From Hymenolepis diminuta (taxonomy: Eukaryota > Platyhelminthes > Cestoda > Cyclophyllidea > Hymenolepididae), in NCBI GenBank assembly GCA_900708905.1, contig CAADRB010000026.1, forward strand, positions 2,422,594-2,486,593: a stretch of 64,000 nt of DNA, read 5' to 3'. The notes beneath the pieces were generated by a model. That model did no database searches. It saw only the letters and a program-made list of their open reading frames with translations, and was not told where the DNA came from. Shown here in pieces: positions 50,901 to 62,151 of the stretch (positions are counted from its first letter, which is position 1; each line of letters begins with the position of its first letter). Position numbers and translations under genes: made by a program.

Positions 50901-52775
50901 TGTATATTAATTATGTAAATTATTTCCCTTTTATTTTACTGAATTCAAGTCCTCTTTGGCTAATTAAAACAAATTGCTTTAATGTAGCGCTAAGCGAAAA
51001 TATGGCACACTATGCTTATACAAGTTAGGAGCTAAGTGGAGAGAATTTCAGATATAAGCCTTCATATCCTATCAGCAGAGTTGTTCAGGACGATAGAATA
51101 ATTTGGAAATGATCTGGAAATTACCCCAATTCACTGAATAACAGATTAAAAAATATAATCCAAACTTTTTAACCGCTGAGATGACAACCGATTACCAAAT
51201 TTAACCGACTATATAATAAGTTCTCAACAATAAATCTAGCATTTGAACTTTAGAGCATTAGGGCATGGTACAGTGAACTATCCTCACTGGAAAAAATATG
51301 GCAGTCCGATAAATAACTTAATAATCAAATAGTATAAAACACGTTTGCCCAGATCTTCCTCCTTACATGTCATTACCCGCCATTCACTCCTCACTGGACC
51401 ACTTTATTGTTCCTCGTGTTTATATGTTTTATACCAGGTGTCACAATATAAGTATTAAAAACTACCCAGGTTTTTATTTAACGTTGTCACTTGCGTTCAA
51501 CCGGCATATCCATAAAATGACAGATTTATGGTAATCTCAGGTGTTTTGCTATGTTCATTTTACTCGAGAAGTTATGTATGGCAATCAAGATTCACTGTCA
51601 TCCCGAATTTACGATCTTATAATTAATGCCACCGTTTCCAGCTTCTTCTTCCTTTGCCAGCGAAATGCGTATTTTTCCAGATTCGTATATTTAAAGTGTT
51701 AGTTCAATCACATCAATGAGACTTAACATTATGTGCAATTATTAAATATCAAATTAACTGATATTCATTGAAAATTTAAAACAAATCATTACTAAAGGCA
51801 AAATCTTTTATTTTTAGTTGCTAAGAGTAAAACGATTGGTTAATATTATATTGCGATCAAAAAGTCTTAATATGAGTTTTAAAAAGTGGCAAATGAATGA
51901 TTTATTAGTAAAATTATAAGTGTCAAATACCTCTTGTATATTTTTGACCATAATGCCGAAAATTTCACTATACAATTGAAGTTCCTTGATTAATTTTAAC
52001 TGATTTGATTCTTGATATAAAATTACAAATATAGCAGTCCTATTTCCTTTCAAATTTATGAATTATAAGGCACTGTTACTAGATATTTTGCTTAACATCA
52101 TTTTTCACAAAATATTTGCTACTTAGTATCATTGGAGAATGAGTTTGCCTCAATTAAAATTAAGTAGCCAATTCGTGTCGTGTATTAGTTGAGAAAGTAA
52201 ATTGAAACAATGTTTCGAATCGTCTCTGCGGGCAACTTAAGGTGGGAGAAGAGAAGAAAGGTTGCACAGTAAAGTAGATATCCAAAGTATAAAAATAAAT
52301 CGCTTCTTAAATGATACATTTCATTCAGTGAATTACCTTCGAAAGCATCATTGATTGAGTGCATACGACGTCTTTCTCGCATATTAGCTGCTAGTCGCTG
52401 ATTCGAATGTCGCGGTTGAATGGTGCGACTGTCCTGTTGACTAGACTGCAGAGTGTCCAAATTTTCATTCCCCCAACTGTTATCAATGTTATTCTCGTAG
52501 AGACTTCTCATGGTCTGGGTAGAATCATAACTTTCTACCATGGGGTAGACTGCAGTATCTTGATTATAGTTATTCCAAACCTCGCTTTGTTGACAACAAC
52601 TTGGAGGGTAAGACCAAGTATTGGTGAATCGATGATAAGAAGAATCTCTATCACATGGTTCATCCGAAAGGTGACCAGTAAAAAGGAGCCCGAAGAGCTT
52701 GGATTCTTGCTTAGCGGATGGAATGCTAGAGGTACTGTCTTGAACGTAGCATTCCTTCAATCTTGACGATGTCAT
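47919..52775 (-). CDS. PTF1A: PTF1A/Fer-type bHLH transcription factor (complete)
   Basis: DNA-binding bHLH factor of the PTF1A (p48) group, which acts as an E-protein heterodimer and, in vertebrates, with an RBPJ-type partner in pancreas and neural fate. Exons on the minus strand: 52775-52337, 50831-50484, 48181-47919. Splice sites are GT-AG and the phases give 349 residues. The bHLH spans about 126-182: [19 protein letters not shown], then [20 protein letters not shown], which is nearly the vertebrate PTF1A sequence. The intron splits the Gly codon at the end of helix 1. Exon 2 continues as a Ser/Lys/Gln-rich linker and ends in [10 protein letters not shown], like the PTF1A KVIICHRGTR motif. 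Exon 3 ends with GYSITW and [10 protein letters not shown], matching the PTF1A C-terminal GHSLSW and AKVWTP blocks. The ATG at 52775 is the first in frame. Exons 2 (part) and 3 also appear in copy 1. Confidence 0.92.
50832..52336 (-). other. PTF1A-like intron 1
   Basis: Read on the minus strand, it has a GTAATT donor after GAAG and a TTTTTGCAG acceptor. It is AT-rich, with no exon or repeat recognised. Confidence 0.5.
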
Positions 52776-53887
52776 CTAAAATCAGAAATTGTAATCATAA
52801 CTATTGATTACTTAAACTATAATTAACATTAGTTTTTAACTCGATTGGATGGTCAAGTTTCTTCCAATATAGTATTTACCGAAGGCAGGTGTAAAACGAA
52901 ATAGGAGATATCTTTGTTCTTAAAACTTCACTTCTTAGGATTTCGGAGAGAGGACAGTTGGGGCCAATGGCTAAAACTGTGGTAGATTTTAATTTTCAGG
53001 AGCATAGTTTTTTAACCTCCCATTTCACAGTCCAGTTTAATTCGTCTGATTTAAAGAAGAAAACGTGCACTCGAATTGACTAAATTTAAATGATTGGGTG
53101 GTGTCAGCACACTGCAGTTGTAGAGCCTATAGTTCCTTCTTATGATTTTAAAATAACAAAGCTTTCTTATTTAGGCGAATAAAAACCAGCCCTCAAGTTT
53201 CCAAAAGTTTTTATACTTTATATTTTATACTTTTCATAAAAGAAATATCACAAAATCATTTATTTTTAAAATTTTATAAATATTTCATGATATGTTAGTT
53301 TTGTATGTATTTATGTAAAAATAGTTTTATAATTTATTATATTATGAATTTTGTAATAAAAAAATGTGCAAAAAAATAATGGGAAATTTGCTTGTAATTT
53401 GGGATATGGCAAATCGATATTTTCTTATTCTTTTTGCGATGTAAATTAGATGATACTTCGTATTTATGGCATTCCGCCTGGGGAATGAATGCAAATACTG
53501 CCATCACTGTACTCAAAAAACAGACCTGTGAGCAAACATAGAGTTTTCATCTCCTTTCATAGAAATTCTTTTCTTCAGAAATGGAATATTCACGGTAAAG
53601 TAAATGCTACCAGGGTGCTTTTGAAAGAAATCATTCAATATTAAATAAATTTATTGTTAAAATACGCGAGTGATTTCCAACAAACAAATCATTCAATCTT
53701 AGACACAATTTTAGGAATGTTTGAAATTCTTTCAGCCTAAAAAATTGAAAATTACATATGGAGCATAAATAAGTTTTGTGTTTTTAATAAAATGAAGGAC
53801 GTTTTAGGCAGCGACTAAACGGAACTCCTACCTTAGCGCCAGTCGAAGTGTGAATGTTGCCCGCAGAAATGTGGACAGTCTTATCAG

Positions 53888-53942
53888 TCCCTCTATCCCC
53901 TTTCTGACTCCCCTCCTCTCCTACCTCTTCCCCCCCTTTTCG
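53888..53942 (+). repeat. Polypyrimidine tract
   Basis: About 55 bases are almost pure C/T, made of CCCCTTT and CCTCTCC-like units and ending in a C7 run and TTTT. This is low-complexity sequence. Confidence 0.8.
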
Positions 53943-54810
53943 ACACCTTACTCAGATTTCTGGTTGGTAAACAGGAGGTGAGGCGATAAGTTGAGCAATA
54001 AATTTTAGCCAATCAAAGATAAGCAAATAGTACCTTTGGCTAATGATTCCTGTAAATATTACCTCGTATTATAGTAATCGTTTGGGTTTTTCTCATTGAT
54101 TTGTGGAGATTAGATGGCTAATAATTTTTATTTAAACGTAAAATTTGGAAGAAACGGCTCAACCTTTTTGGCTGGGAACAGAGGAGATGATTGTTTGGCT
54201 AGGAATACTTTTCACAGAATCAACTTTGTTGTGGCAGAAAAGAGCAAAAATAATACATTGAAAACTCCTGTTCCGTTTTCTTTAAAGCATACTTGCCTTG
54301 ATGTCCACTGAAGCCTGATAACTAAAGTCTTTCTTTGTGGTGGTCTTTGAAGTGAGACCATGTAATAAGCTTACTTTTTTGTGTCTTGTCCCCCAAAATT
54401 CAATTTCATGAAATAAAATAACAGAAGTTATAATCAAGGCATGATTTTTCTCTGTACATAGCCTATATCTCTCTTCTTAATAAAAAAATTTTCCATTCTG
54501 TAAGCTATCGGTTTTTTAGAATAATAGCCTAATTCACTCTTCGTCTTCATTCTGTCCCTAATACGAGCAACTAATTATATTCTTTACTAAAAGTCTGTCT
54601 GACCTAGAATACGAATACCATGCCATTGTACAACCAAAAATATGTTAGAAAATTAATCTAACACCTGAATAGGTGATTCTATTCGGTGAGTAGTAAGTAC
54701 TTGTTGTAATATTAGTTTAGGAATTGAGGTATTTAAGAAGGAGGCGCGTTTAATACGGTTACTCCTTATTATTGATACTAGATCAATTTGATTCATATAA
54801 TACGATAGTT

Positions 54811-54937
54811 TCTCCTTTGGCCAGCTGGGGAGGAGTGGAGAAATCTCCGTATTGATCGCCCTGCAGTTGGGGTGCTGCCGCCTCTACGTCTGAACGTGCG
54901 TCTCCAGAATCAGGACATGTGCTGCAGTCGTTCTTAA
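54811..54937 (+). other. GC-rich exon-like island
   Basis: A GC-rich patch sits in an AT-rich intergenic region. An open frame runs through it to TAA at 54935-54937, about 40 codons with LPPLRLNVRLQNQD near its end. It begins after a TCTCCTTTGGCCAG acceptor-like string. I do not recognise the peptide. It could be a lone 3' exon, a repeat fragment or a regulatory island. Confidence 0.25.
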
Positions 54938-57444
54938 CATTCATTCATATCTAATCCTGACTTATACGTGTGACGGACAAAATGATTGCAATATGAAACC
55001 ACTTTTGTTAGCTTTCACTTTATCAAAACTTCTGACAGCCAACAGTTCTTTCATACTGATTCCCATTGATAATTTTATTCTTTCATTGGATTAAAAATGG
55101 GAGAATTCTTATTATGTTCGTATTATAATAAGACCAAGAGACATCAATCAACCCTTCCCCCCCCCCTACATCCGAGTTCAATTACACCTCCTCAACAGGT
55201 AATCTTCAGATAAAATGAGGTAGCTTCAAGTCTATTTCATATTATGCCCCATCAGATTAATAAGATGACACACTTCATATTTGACATCCATATGCGGTCA
55301 TATCTACTCCAACAAATGAAATTCTACTGTGTCATTACGGCATGTTTATATATATCCAATTATGCGCGTAGTTACCTCCCCCGTTGTCGGTATTGGTCAA
55401 TCTACGGACGCATTCACCTTATTGGCAATAGTAACTTCATACCATTCTCAATACAAAGAACCGCATGACGCGTGCGAATGTCTATGCCCACTTACCAGTG
55501 TGCGTACTCCGCTCTATAATACTTTCTGACAGTACCGCAATTTCATTCCTGTGTGTTGTATCAATCAATACATTCTTGGTGTTATTCACTTCTCTAGAAT
55601 GACATTCCATTGTTTGGCCGGACCATTTAAAATAGTACATTTAACGTCACAGGAATATTGAACTTGAGTACCAGTGTACGCATATTAATAAAAATTTCAA
55701 TACACAGATTACGATGACTTACCAGTCGCTTCCATATCGTTTCGTTTTTACAGGTGCCTTCACTTACTCCTTTCATATAATTAATCTTTATACACAACTT
55801 TTGCTGTTATTGGAGTTTGATCGTTTAAAATAAGCGTGTCTAGGTTGGTTAAAATTGAAATAGTAAGAACGGAGGTTTCACAGTTCAGAAAGTTGATTAA
55901 GAGTTTCGGTCCGCGCTCTTCAATTAATAATTTAAAGTTATGATAAGTAGAACTTTTCGCTGATTCTGAAATTGCTTGAATATTGGAGTGATCATTTCTT
56001 TTGAAGCGCCTAAAAATTACCCATTCCGTTATGATCCAAACCCAGATAGGTTCCTTACACCGACGATCAAAATTAGCCTCTTATAAGAAACTTGAGCCAC
56101 AAAAATACAAAGTTTGATACCCGGAAGACCATCAAATGTAATTTATCTAAATGAGATTCTTGCAACTAATAATCAGGTTTTACAACTACCTACCCTAATG
56201 ATACTCGTTTTTCATGGCACTGAATTTAAAAAATCTTGATGTACTGATCCCCCTGGCGTTACCGTCGCAATATAGGCAACACACTCAGTAATTTGGCTGC
56301 TACTACTTTATTAATTACGCTACTTATGAAATGTAAGCAGTAAATGAAACGAGGTACTGCACTTAAAAACTAAGAACAAATGATTTAAAATGGACAAAGA
56401 AATTATGCCAGGCTAGTTACACAAACTTTCACACCAAGATACTACCAACATCACATATAAAATTGGAAGCATATTTCGAAATAACAAACACTCGTATTTT
56501 GTGATTTATTGCTGACAGTAAGCAGCGGATCGCTTGACCTTGGAATAACATCTCAAACGTATTTACACTCTAGACAAAGATGTGCTTTTAAGGTATCCCA
56601 ATTCCTACTTAATAAAATTTTAATTGATTCGTCTCTGACCTAACTGCCAAGCGCGTATTTCAACCGAAATGTTTTTTGTACTGGTCCATTTAAGCACGTT
56701 CGACCTTTCTCGTTTCATTATCACATAATTACCCAATTTCAAGCTTCCTTTGGACTCCATGCTATATCCAAGGCCAAGACCTCCCTTAGACAGCCAGATT
56801 TTACTTAATGTGGAGGTTACCAGAGTAAAAGTAGCCACCAACTTTCCAAGAAAAAGAGATTTAGGTTTGTGCTGAAAGGTGTCACATATTTAAAGGAAAA
56901 TTGGAACCATTTCGAAGCAACTGCTTATCAATATAACACTAAATAAAGTGAAAACATTATCTAAGTGAACATTGTTACGCCGTATCCAGATAAATCCCTT
57001 TTGGGAATTGAAATCAGATAATACGGGTTTAATCCCAGTCAGAGATTAAAGTTACCTTGAAAAGGAAGCATAATGCATACCCCCTTATCGGAAATTGTTG
57101 AAATTCTTCCCATGAAAAGTGCAAGAAAATGGTTCTTCCCAAAGTTTAGGAATTAAATGAGTGCCAACTAAAACCACTGTAATAATTCGAACAGGACCTG
57201 CGACCATTTTGAGATTTAGGCTTAATTCCGTACTAATGTCGATAAAGAACTTCAAATTTATCCTGAATTGCGTTAATAATCAACATAAGAGTAAAATAAA
57301 AAAATATTTACAAAATAGCTAATTTAAGGGCAGCCGAATAAAAAAGAAATACTGCATGTCTTTAGGATATAGGCAAATTTAGCAATTAAAATACAAAATG
57401 AACTACAGAATAGACATGTATTATCAGGATATTCGATATTGCAT

Positions 57445-58012
57445 CTATATAATTATTTTGAAATCCTCCCCCAGTTCCTCTTTGGATGGCAACTTCACTC
57501 GTTCTGAAGGAATCAAATCTGGGTCAACAAGGGGAAGGCCGAGTTTACGTCTCCTCTCGAGTTCGAGGAAAGCTTCACTTCTGGCCCAATCACCTTCGCT
57601 GTAATAAATCAAGTTTAGACATTCGTCAGTAAATAAAAAAATCAAACAAAATGATTTTTTATACAACTTACATGCCGCGAGGACGATACCAGAAAGTAAA
57701 GAACAACCCAAATGTAAAGCAAACCATCAAGACGAAGGTGGTCGTCTTATATCTTGAAATATCCTCAATTTTGTCATACATGTCCCATCCATATGGAAGC
57801 CAGTCCTTAAACAAATCCTTTGCTTCTTGCTCAATCTTAGCCTTTTCGGCTTCAGGAAGATTGTTATGCTTAAGTATATACTTAAATGAAGGTCCAGATG
57901 AATACACACTCTGAGATGTAGTGAAGCTCCTCAGCAAAGCTGAATTTATCCCGAAAAGACATTGGCGAGGCCTCCTAGTGAAGGCGGATGCAAATTTAGC
58001 GAACATCGCCAT
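57445..58012 (-). CDS. NDUFB11: NADH dehydrogenase 1 beta subcomplex subunit 11, mitochondrial
   Basis: Accessory ESSS subunit of respiratory complex I, in the mitochondrial inner membrane. Two exons on the minus strand, 58012-57672 and 57598-57445, are joined GT-AG with agreeing phase and give 164 residues, close to the family length. An N-terminal stretch with Arg/Ser and few acids (FTRRPRQCLF, LLRSFTTSQ) fits a mitochondrial presequence. A membrane segment lies at about 91-109 (TTFVLMVCFTFGLFFTFW). The C terminus, DWARSEAFLELERRRKLGLP with VDPDLIPSERVKLP after it, matches the conserved NDUFB11 tail. The first in-frame ATG is at 58012; the frame also opens upstream through two GTG codons, which I do not use. 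The start faces GTPBP2 across 422 bases. Confidence 0.85.
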
Positions 58013-58434
58013 CACCACACACTAATTACACAGTCAAAAGAGCGCACAAACAAGAGCATATTAAAGCGGTGTTTGCTAATTTAACCATAAACTGAATATT
58101 ATATTGAATTTCTCCGCACTGAAATATCTGTTTCATAAAAATTAAAAATGAAGGTCATCTGTTTTAACAATCAAATACCATTGACTTTATTATAATAAAG
58201 TAAATATAAACGAAAAAGCTTTAAAATTCCTTAAAATTAAGCTTTAAATATTTGTTAAATAAATATAAATGATTGTGCTTTAAGTTCAGGTGGCGACTAA
58301 TTAATCGGGTTTATGCTGACCTTTGGCTCGGTTAACTATTTTGTTAGTTTCTTTTCCTATGTTTTTTACTCGTAAAAGGCATCGAAGGTTTCATTTCATC
58401 CACCAGATAGATTGGTTTACTATATAAAGTTAAA
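58013..58434. promoter_or_regulatory. Divergent upstream region of NDUFB11 and GTPBP2-like
   Basis: Between the two start codons, on opposite strands, lie 422 AT-rich bases with no gene. A TATATAAAG string lies 11 bases before the GTPBP2-like ATG. That is too close to act as its TATA box unless the real 5' end lies elsewhere. A bidirectional promoter is inferred from the arrangement only. Confidence 0.5.
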
Positions 58435-61400
58435 ATGGATCATTTAGCGCTGTTTTTCGCAAATGACGTGTGTTCTTCGGAAAATGTTCATTCCAAAGAA
58501 AGATCTCATAAGGCGGGGTGTTCCAGCCGCCTTGAAGATGCATCATTTACCAAAGAACTTCATGAAGCAACTCTTGTTAAGAATAATTCTCTTCCTTGTG
58601 TGTCCAGAGCTCAGATTTCTTCCGTTCTTACCCAATCGCATAGTTTTTCCGGATCAGGAAATTTACCCTTGGACTTACCCCCAGAACCAGAAGAGGGGAA
58701 TATTGAATACAAAGTATGTTTTAATTATTATTAATACGCTTTCGACTGTTTAGCTTAAGTTAATTGATCCAACTGCTGATCGATTGGAGCATTTAATGAC
58801 CCAAATGAAATGGAGACTCAATGAAGGTGGCGGTCAAGCAATTTATCGATTAGGTGTAGATGATAGTGGTGCAGTTACTGGTTTAACTGCGCAAGAGATG
58901 TTAGCATCTCTTCGTACTTTCTACAAAATGGCTAAAAGATTGGGTGTTGATATTCGTCTTTTACGCGAGCGTACTCTATCATCCCCCGACGGAAAGTCGA
59001 CGTCCTTTCCTCAAAGAAAAGCAATAGAATTGCAAGCTAAGTGGAAAGTTTCTATCAACCAGGGTGTAAGTAGTTTGATTTACGTTATTTATCTTTCTTT
59101 CTAAATCTTTAGATTCCAGATATGCGAGTTGCCATGTTGGGCAGCGTCGATGTTGGAAAATCAACCCTTCTTGGAATTCTAACAGAAGGTGTTATGGATG
59201 ACGGGAGAGGAAGAGCTCGTTTAAATATTTTTTGCCATCTCCACGAAGTTCAATCTGGGAGAACGAGTAGTCTCAGTTCGGAGGTTATTGGATTCGACAC
59301 ATTTGGCCGCTTAGTTAATCGACGACGCTCAAAGGGGCAGTTGAATAAACGAACAATTGATGAGGCAAGCCTTTGCACAAATGTTTCGTAACTGGCCATT
59401 TCGCTGAAACTCATCTATACTTATATCGAGGGAAAAAGATAGTTTTCATTTTTCTGAAAATCTTGTATTCTTCCCTCCTCTCTTTTGAATATTGTTATTC
59501 ATTGCAGTCATTCTGAGAAGTGTATATGTATTTGAGAGTTTATGAGGAAAACGTAAGCTCTTCTCATTGTCGCTAAACTATATGTACCCACGTAATCTAG
59601 TTACTTTATGTATTAGTTATGACAATTTAAGTAGAACGGATATGTTTAGGACATATAAGCGTGACTAAACGAAAATGCTGAAATAAGACATTTTACTAGA
59701 CTGCTGTTTAGTAATATGAATAGAATCTCGATTGCGTTACATCTGATTTGACAAACTTACAAGATGACAGTCATGATATAGATTTATGTTTTCCTTTTAT
59801 TTTAGGTTATACGTGATTCCAACCGTCTAATCACTCTCATTGACTTGGCGGGTCACTGCAAGTATCAGCGCACAACACTTGTTGGTTTGACCACCTATCA
59901 ACCATCTTTCTGCTTCCTTGTTGTTTCTGCAACGACAGGACTTTCCGCAGATGGTCTATCCCATGCTCGCACTGCCGCTGCACTCGGTCTTCCAATTGCT
60001 GTAGTGCTCTCCAAGGTAGATCTTGTTCTGGACGCTCCGTCAACTGGAACACAGAGGAAAATGTCTGCCGCCTCGGCTTCTGAATCGCATGGAGAGGAGG
60101 TCTACAGCTCTGTTATTGCTGAGCTTCGTAGAAACGTCCTTGAGGAGCTGAAAGCCATCAGGATTTTTAGCACAACTCCTGATGGAATTAGTCTCAAAGC
60201 GTCTGAGTAAGCAGTATACTCAGTTTACTATAAATTTACTACTATTTTTATCCAACATTACTTTTTCGGATGTAGTTGTGTATAGGCGCGTTTAAATCAT
60301 CAATGAATTGCATAAAAGAGCAGAAGTTTGTACGAAGTACTGCTAGACCATTTCATGATTATCACACTGGTATGCGACGCTATGCTATTAAAATTTGACT
60401 TTCTTTGGTTTTTTCCCTACTTTTAGTTTTTTTTAATATCGTTAGTACTTTGCTAATAAGAGCCAAGGTCATTAGGTTAGATTTTACGAATATTCGTTCC
60501 CCTATCGCAATTTTGTTAGATAGACCTAATCGTCTATTCATCAACTAACGTCCAAATCGATATCGAAAGATAGTTATTAAATGAAAGCCTTATTCTTTAC
60601 TGTCTTCTAAACCGACTTAATGTAGCCAATTTTATATACAGTGTTATTCTATACCTTTCCTTTCACGGTAAATTCCGAATTTTTTGTTTTTTTGCATTCT
60701 GTCTCAATTCTAATGCAAGTGGTGATACGGGTGGTAGACCTTACCTACGACTGTTTTCAAAAAGGCAGTCGACGTTGCAACACTAAAGAAAGTAAAGTGG
60801 CTATTTTTTCCGTGAATTGTTGGCATTCATATAGAAGAATTTCTTGTAGGGCTATGGTTTTTTAAAGAAAAAATAAATCTGTGTAATATGAAAGGGCTAA
60901 ATAGTCGTGAAATCATTATAAATAATATGTTTAATCAATGCTGAACTGCATTCTTAGATGTTTAATTTATTATCTGGATTATAAATCGTCAGGATATGTA
61001 GTTAATTCCTACATATACATTCACCTCTAGCTTCATTTCAATATTGAATAATTTACGTCTCTTTAAATCTTGATCAAAGACTTGAATAGCTTTTAGGCTC
61101 AGACGAATCTAATTTTAGTAGGCTTGTAACTTTCATGACAGTCTGCAGAGCAACGCAACGTTCATCTAGATATATTTCAGGGCTTGACTGCAAAGAAACG
61201 GCAGCTTGACTGATGGAATTTTCTGAAAGACTACTGCTTACTTGCAGCTGAAAAAATATTACAGTTGTTTGCCACGAATCTCGAGAACTATTTTCGGGGT
61301 TTCAAGTGAGGTCATTGAAAACAACCGACTGTCTTTCTTTGCGCATTATTCCAATTTTTGATGCAACTTTTAATCATGGGAAAGGAAATAAGAACAATGA

Positions 61401-62151
61401 AGGGGAGAGGGAACAGAAATGGATTATAAATCCAGCATGTTTAGAGTCTTAATTAATCTAAATTCTGAATTCCTCAGCTTACCCACTTAAACTACATTCA
61501 ATTTTAGAATTTAACTCCCAGTTTCCCGATATGAATAATTTCGGGGTCCATTAACCAGTTGATCTGGTTGAGTGTCCAATCATGTCCCTTTATTGCTTAA
61601 ATAAGCTGCTTAACTTGTATGTTTTACTTGAAAAGTCACAGTCAAAAGATGGTTCGACCAATTCCTTTTAGTATTTGTTACCCTTTTCTTATTAGTCTGC
61701 TCTTTTTTCATCTTATTTCAAAAATCATCCATTTAGATTTGTTTTCTCACCATAGACCAATTCAACCATTCAAACTAACCTGTTTTATTTTGTTTCAACA
61801 TCTCACATTTGAGCCCTCTAAAAAGTTGTATTTTCCTGTATTTGCAGTTGCTTCAGCGAGAGTATGCCGGTATTTGCAGTATCCTGCGTTTCTGGCTATG
61901 GGGTAAATGATCTCTTGAACTTCCTTCACGAGGTCTCGAATCCTCATCAAAATGTCCTTGAACCGGCCTCACTCCTCAGGACACCACCGTCCAGCAATAA
62001 TGTCCAGTCAACTCCAAGTGAAAGTTTTGTAGAATGCTGGGTGACAAGGGTTTTCAACAATGTGCCTGGTGTTGGGAATCCTGTTCTCGAGATCCTAGTC
62101 AGAAATGGAGAAGTTAATAATGACCAGCGGCTTTGGTTGGGTCCTAATGAG
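58435..62151 (+). CDS. GTPBP2: GTP-binding protein GTPBP2/GTPBP1-like (3' partial)
   Basis: Translational GTPase of the EF-Tu superfamily; mammalian GTPBP1/2 act in ribosome rescue. Exons: 58435-58713, 58754-59065, 59113-59364, 59806-60206, 61848-62151, in consistent phase, 516 residues. Ser-rich N terminus, then the family block NIEYKLKLIDP, HLMTQMKWRLNEGGGQAIY. G domain: G1 GSVDVGKST, GRGRARLNIF, HLHEVQSGRTSSL, G3 DLAGH, G4 SKVD (in place of NKxD, as is usual in this family), G5-like SCVSG. The exon 5 end (VTRVFNNVPGVGNPVLEIL) begins the next beta-barrel domain. RARLNIFCHLHE is closer to GTPBP2 than GTPBP1. Exon 3 ends at GAG followed by GCAAGC, so intron 3 appears to be GC-AG. The last domain exons should lie beyond 64000. 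Confidence 0.9.
59365..59805 (+). other. GC-AG intron of GTPBP2-like gene
   Basis: The donor reads GATGAG/GCAAGC and the acceptor TTTTATTTTAG/GTTATA. The flanking exons join in phase 0 to give TIDE-VIRDS just before the conserved LITLIDLAGH. No GT donor with a reasonable context gives an in-frame join. The intron holds nothing else that I see. Confidence 0.7.
60207..61847 (+). other. GTPBP2-like intron 4, nothing recognised
   Basis: The intron has a GTAAGC donor after TCTGA and a TATTTGCAG acceptor. The split codon (GA/T) gives Asp and leads into CFSESMPVFAVSCVSG. I saw no repeats or exons. Confidence 0.5.

Larger units (their letters stand above)
52776..57444. other. Intergenic region upstream of PTF1A-like, downstream of NDUFB11
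   Basis: About 4.7 kb with no gene I can support. It starts with the PTF1A-like upstream region, including an E-box CAGGTG near 52886. Very AT-rich sequence at 53190-53400 follows. Then come a polypyrimidine tract (53888-53942), a GC-rich island (54811-54937) and a C-run near 55160. Short open frames here look random. Confidence 0.45.

Noticed and set aside
54114..54311. Small open frame of 65 codons in the intergenic region
   Set aside because: There is no recognisable domain, no splice context and no sign of coding bias.
61619..61906. Hydrophobic open frame before GTPBP2 exon 5
   Set aside because: It is intronic T-rich sequence that translates as Phe/Leu/Ile. The true exon starts at 61848 in another frame and matches the GTPase family.
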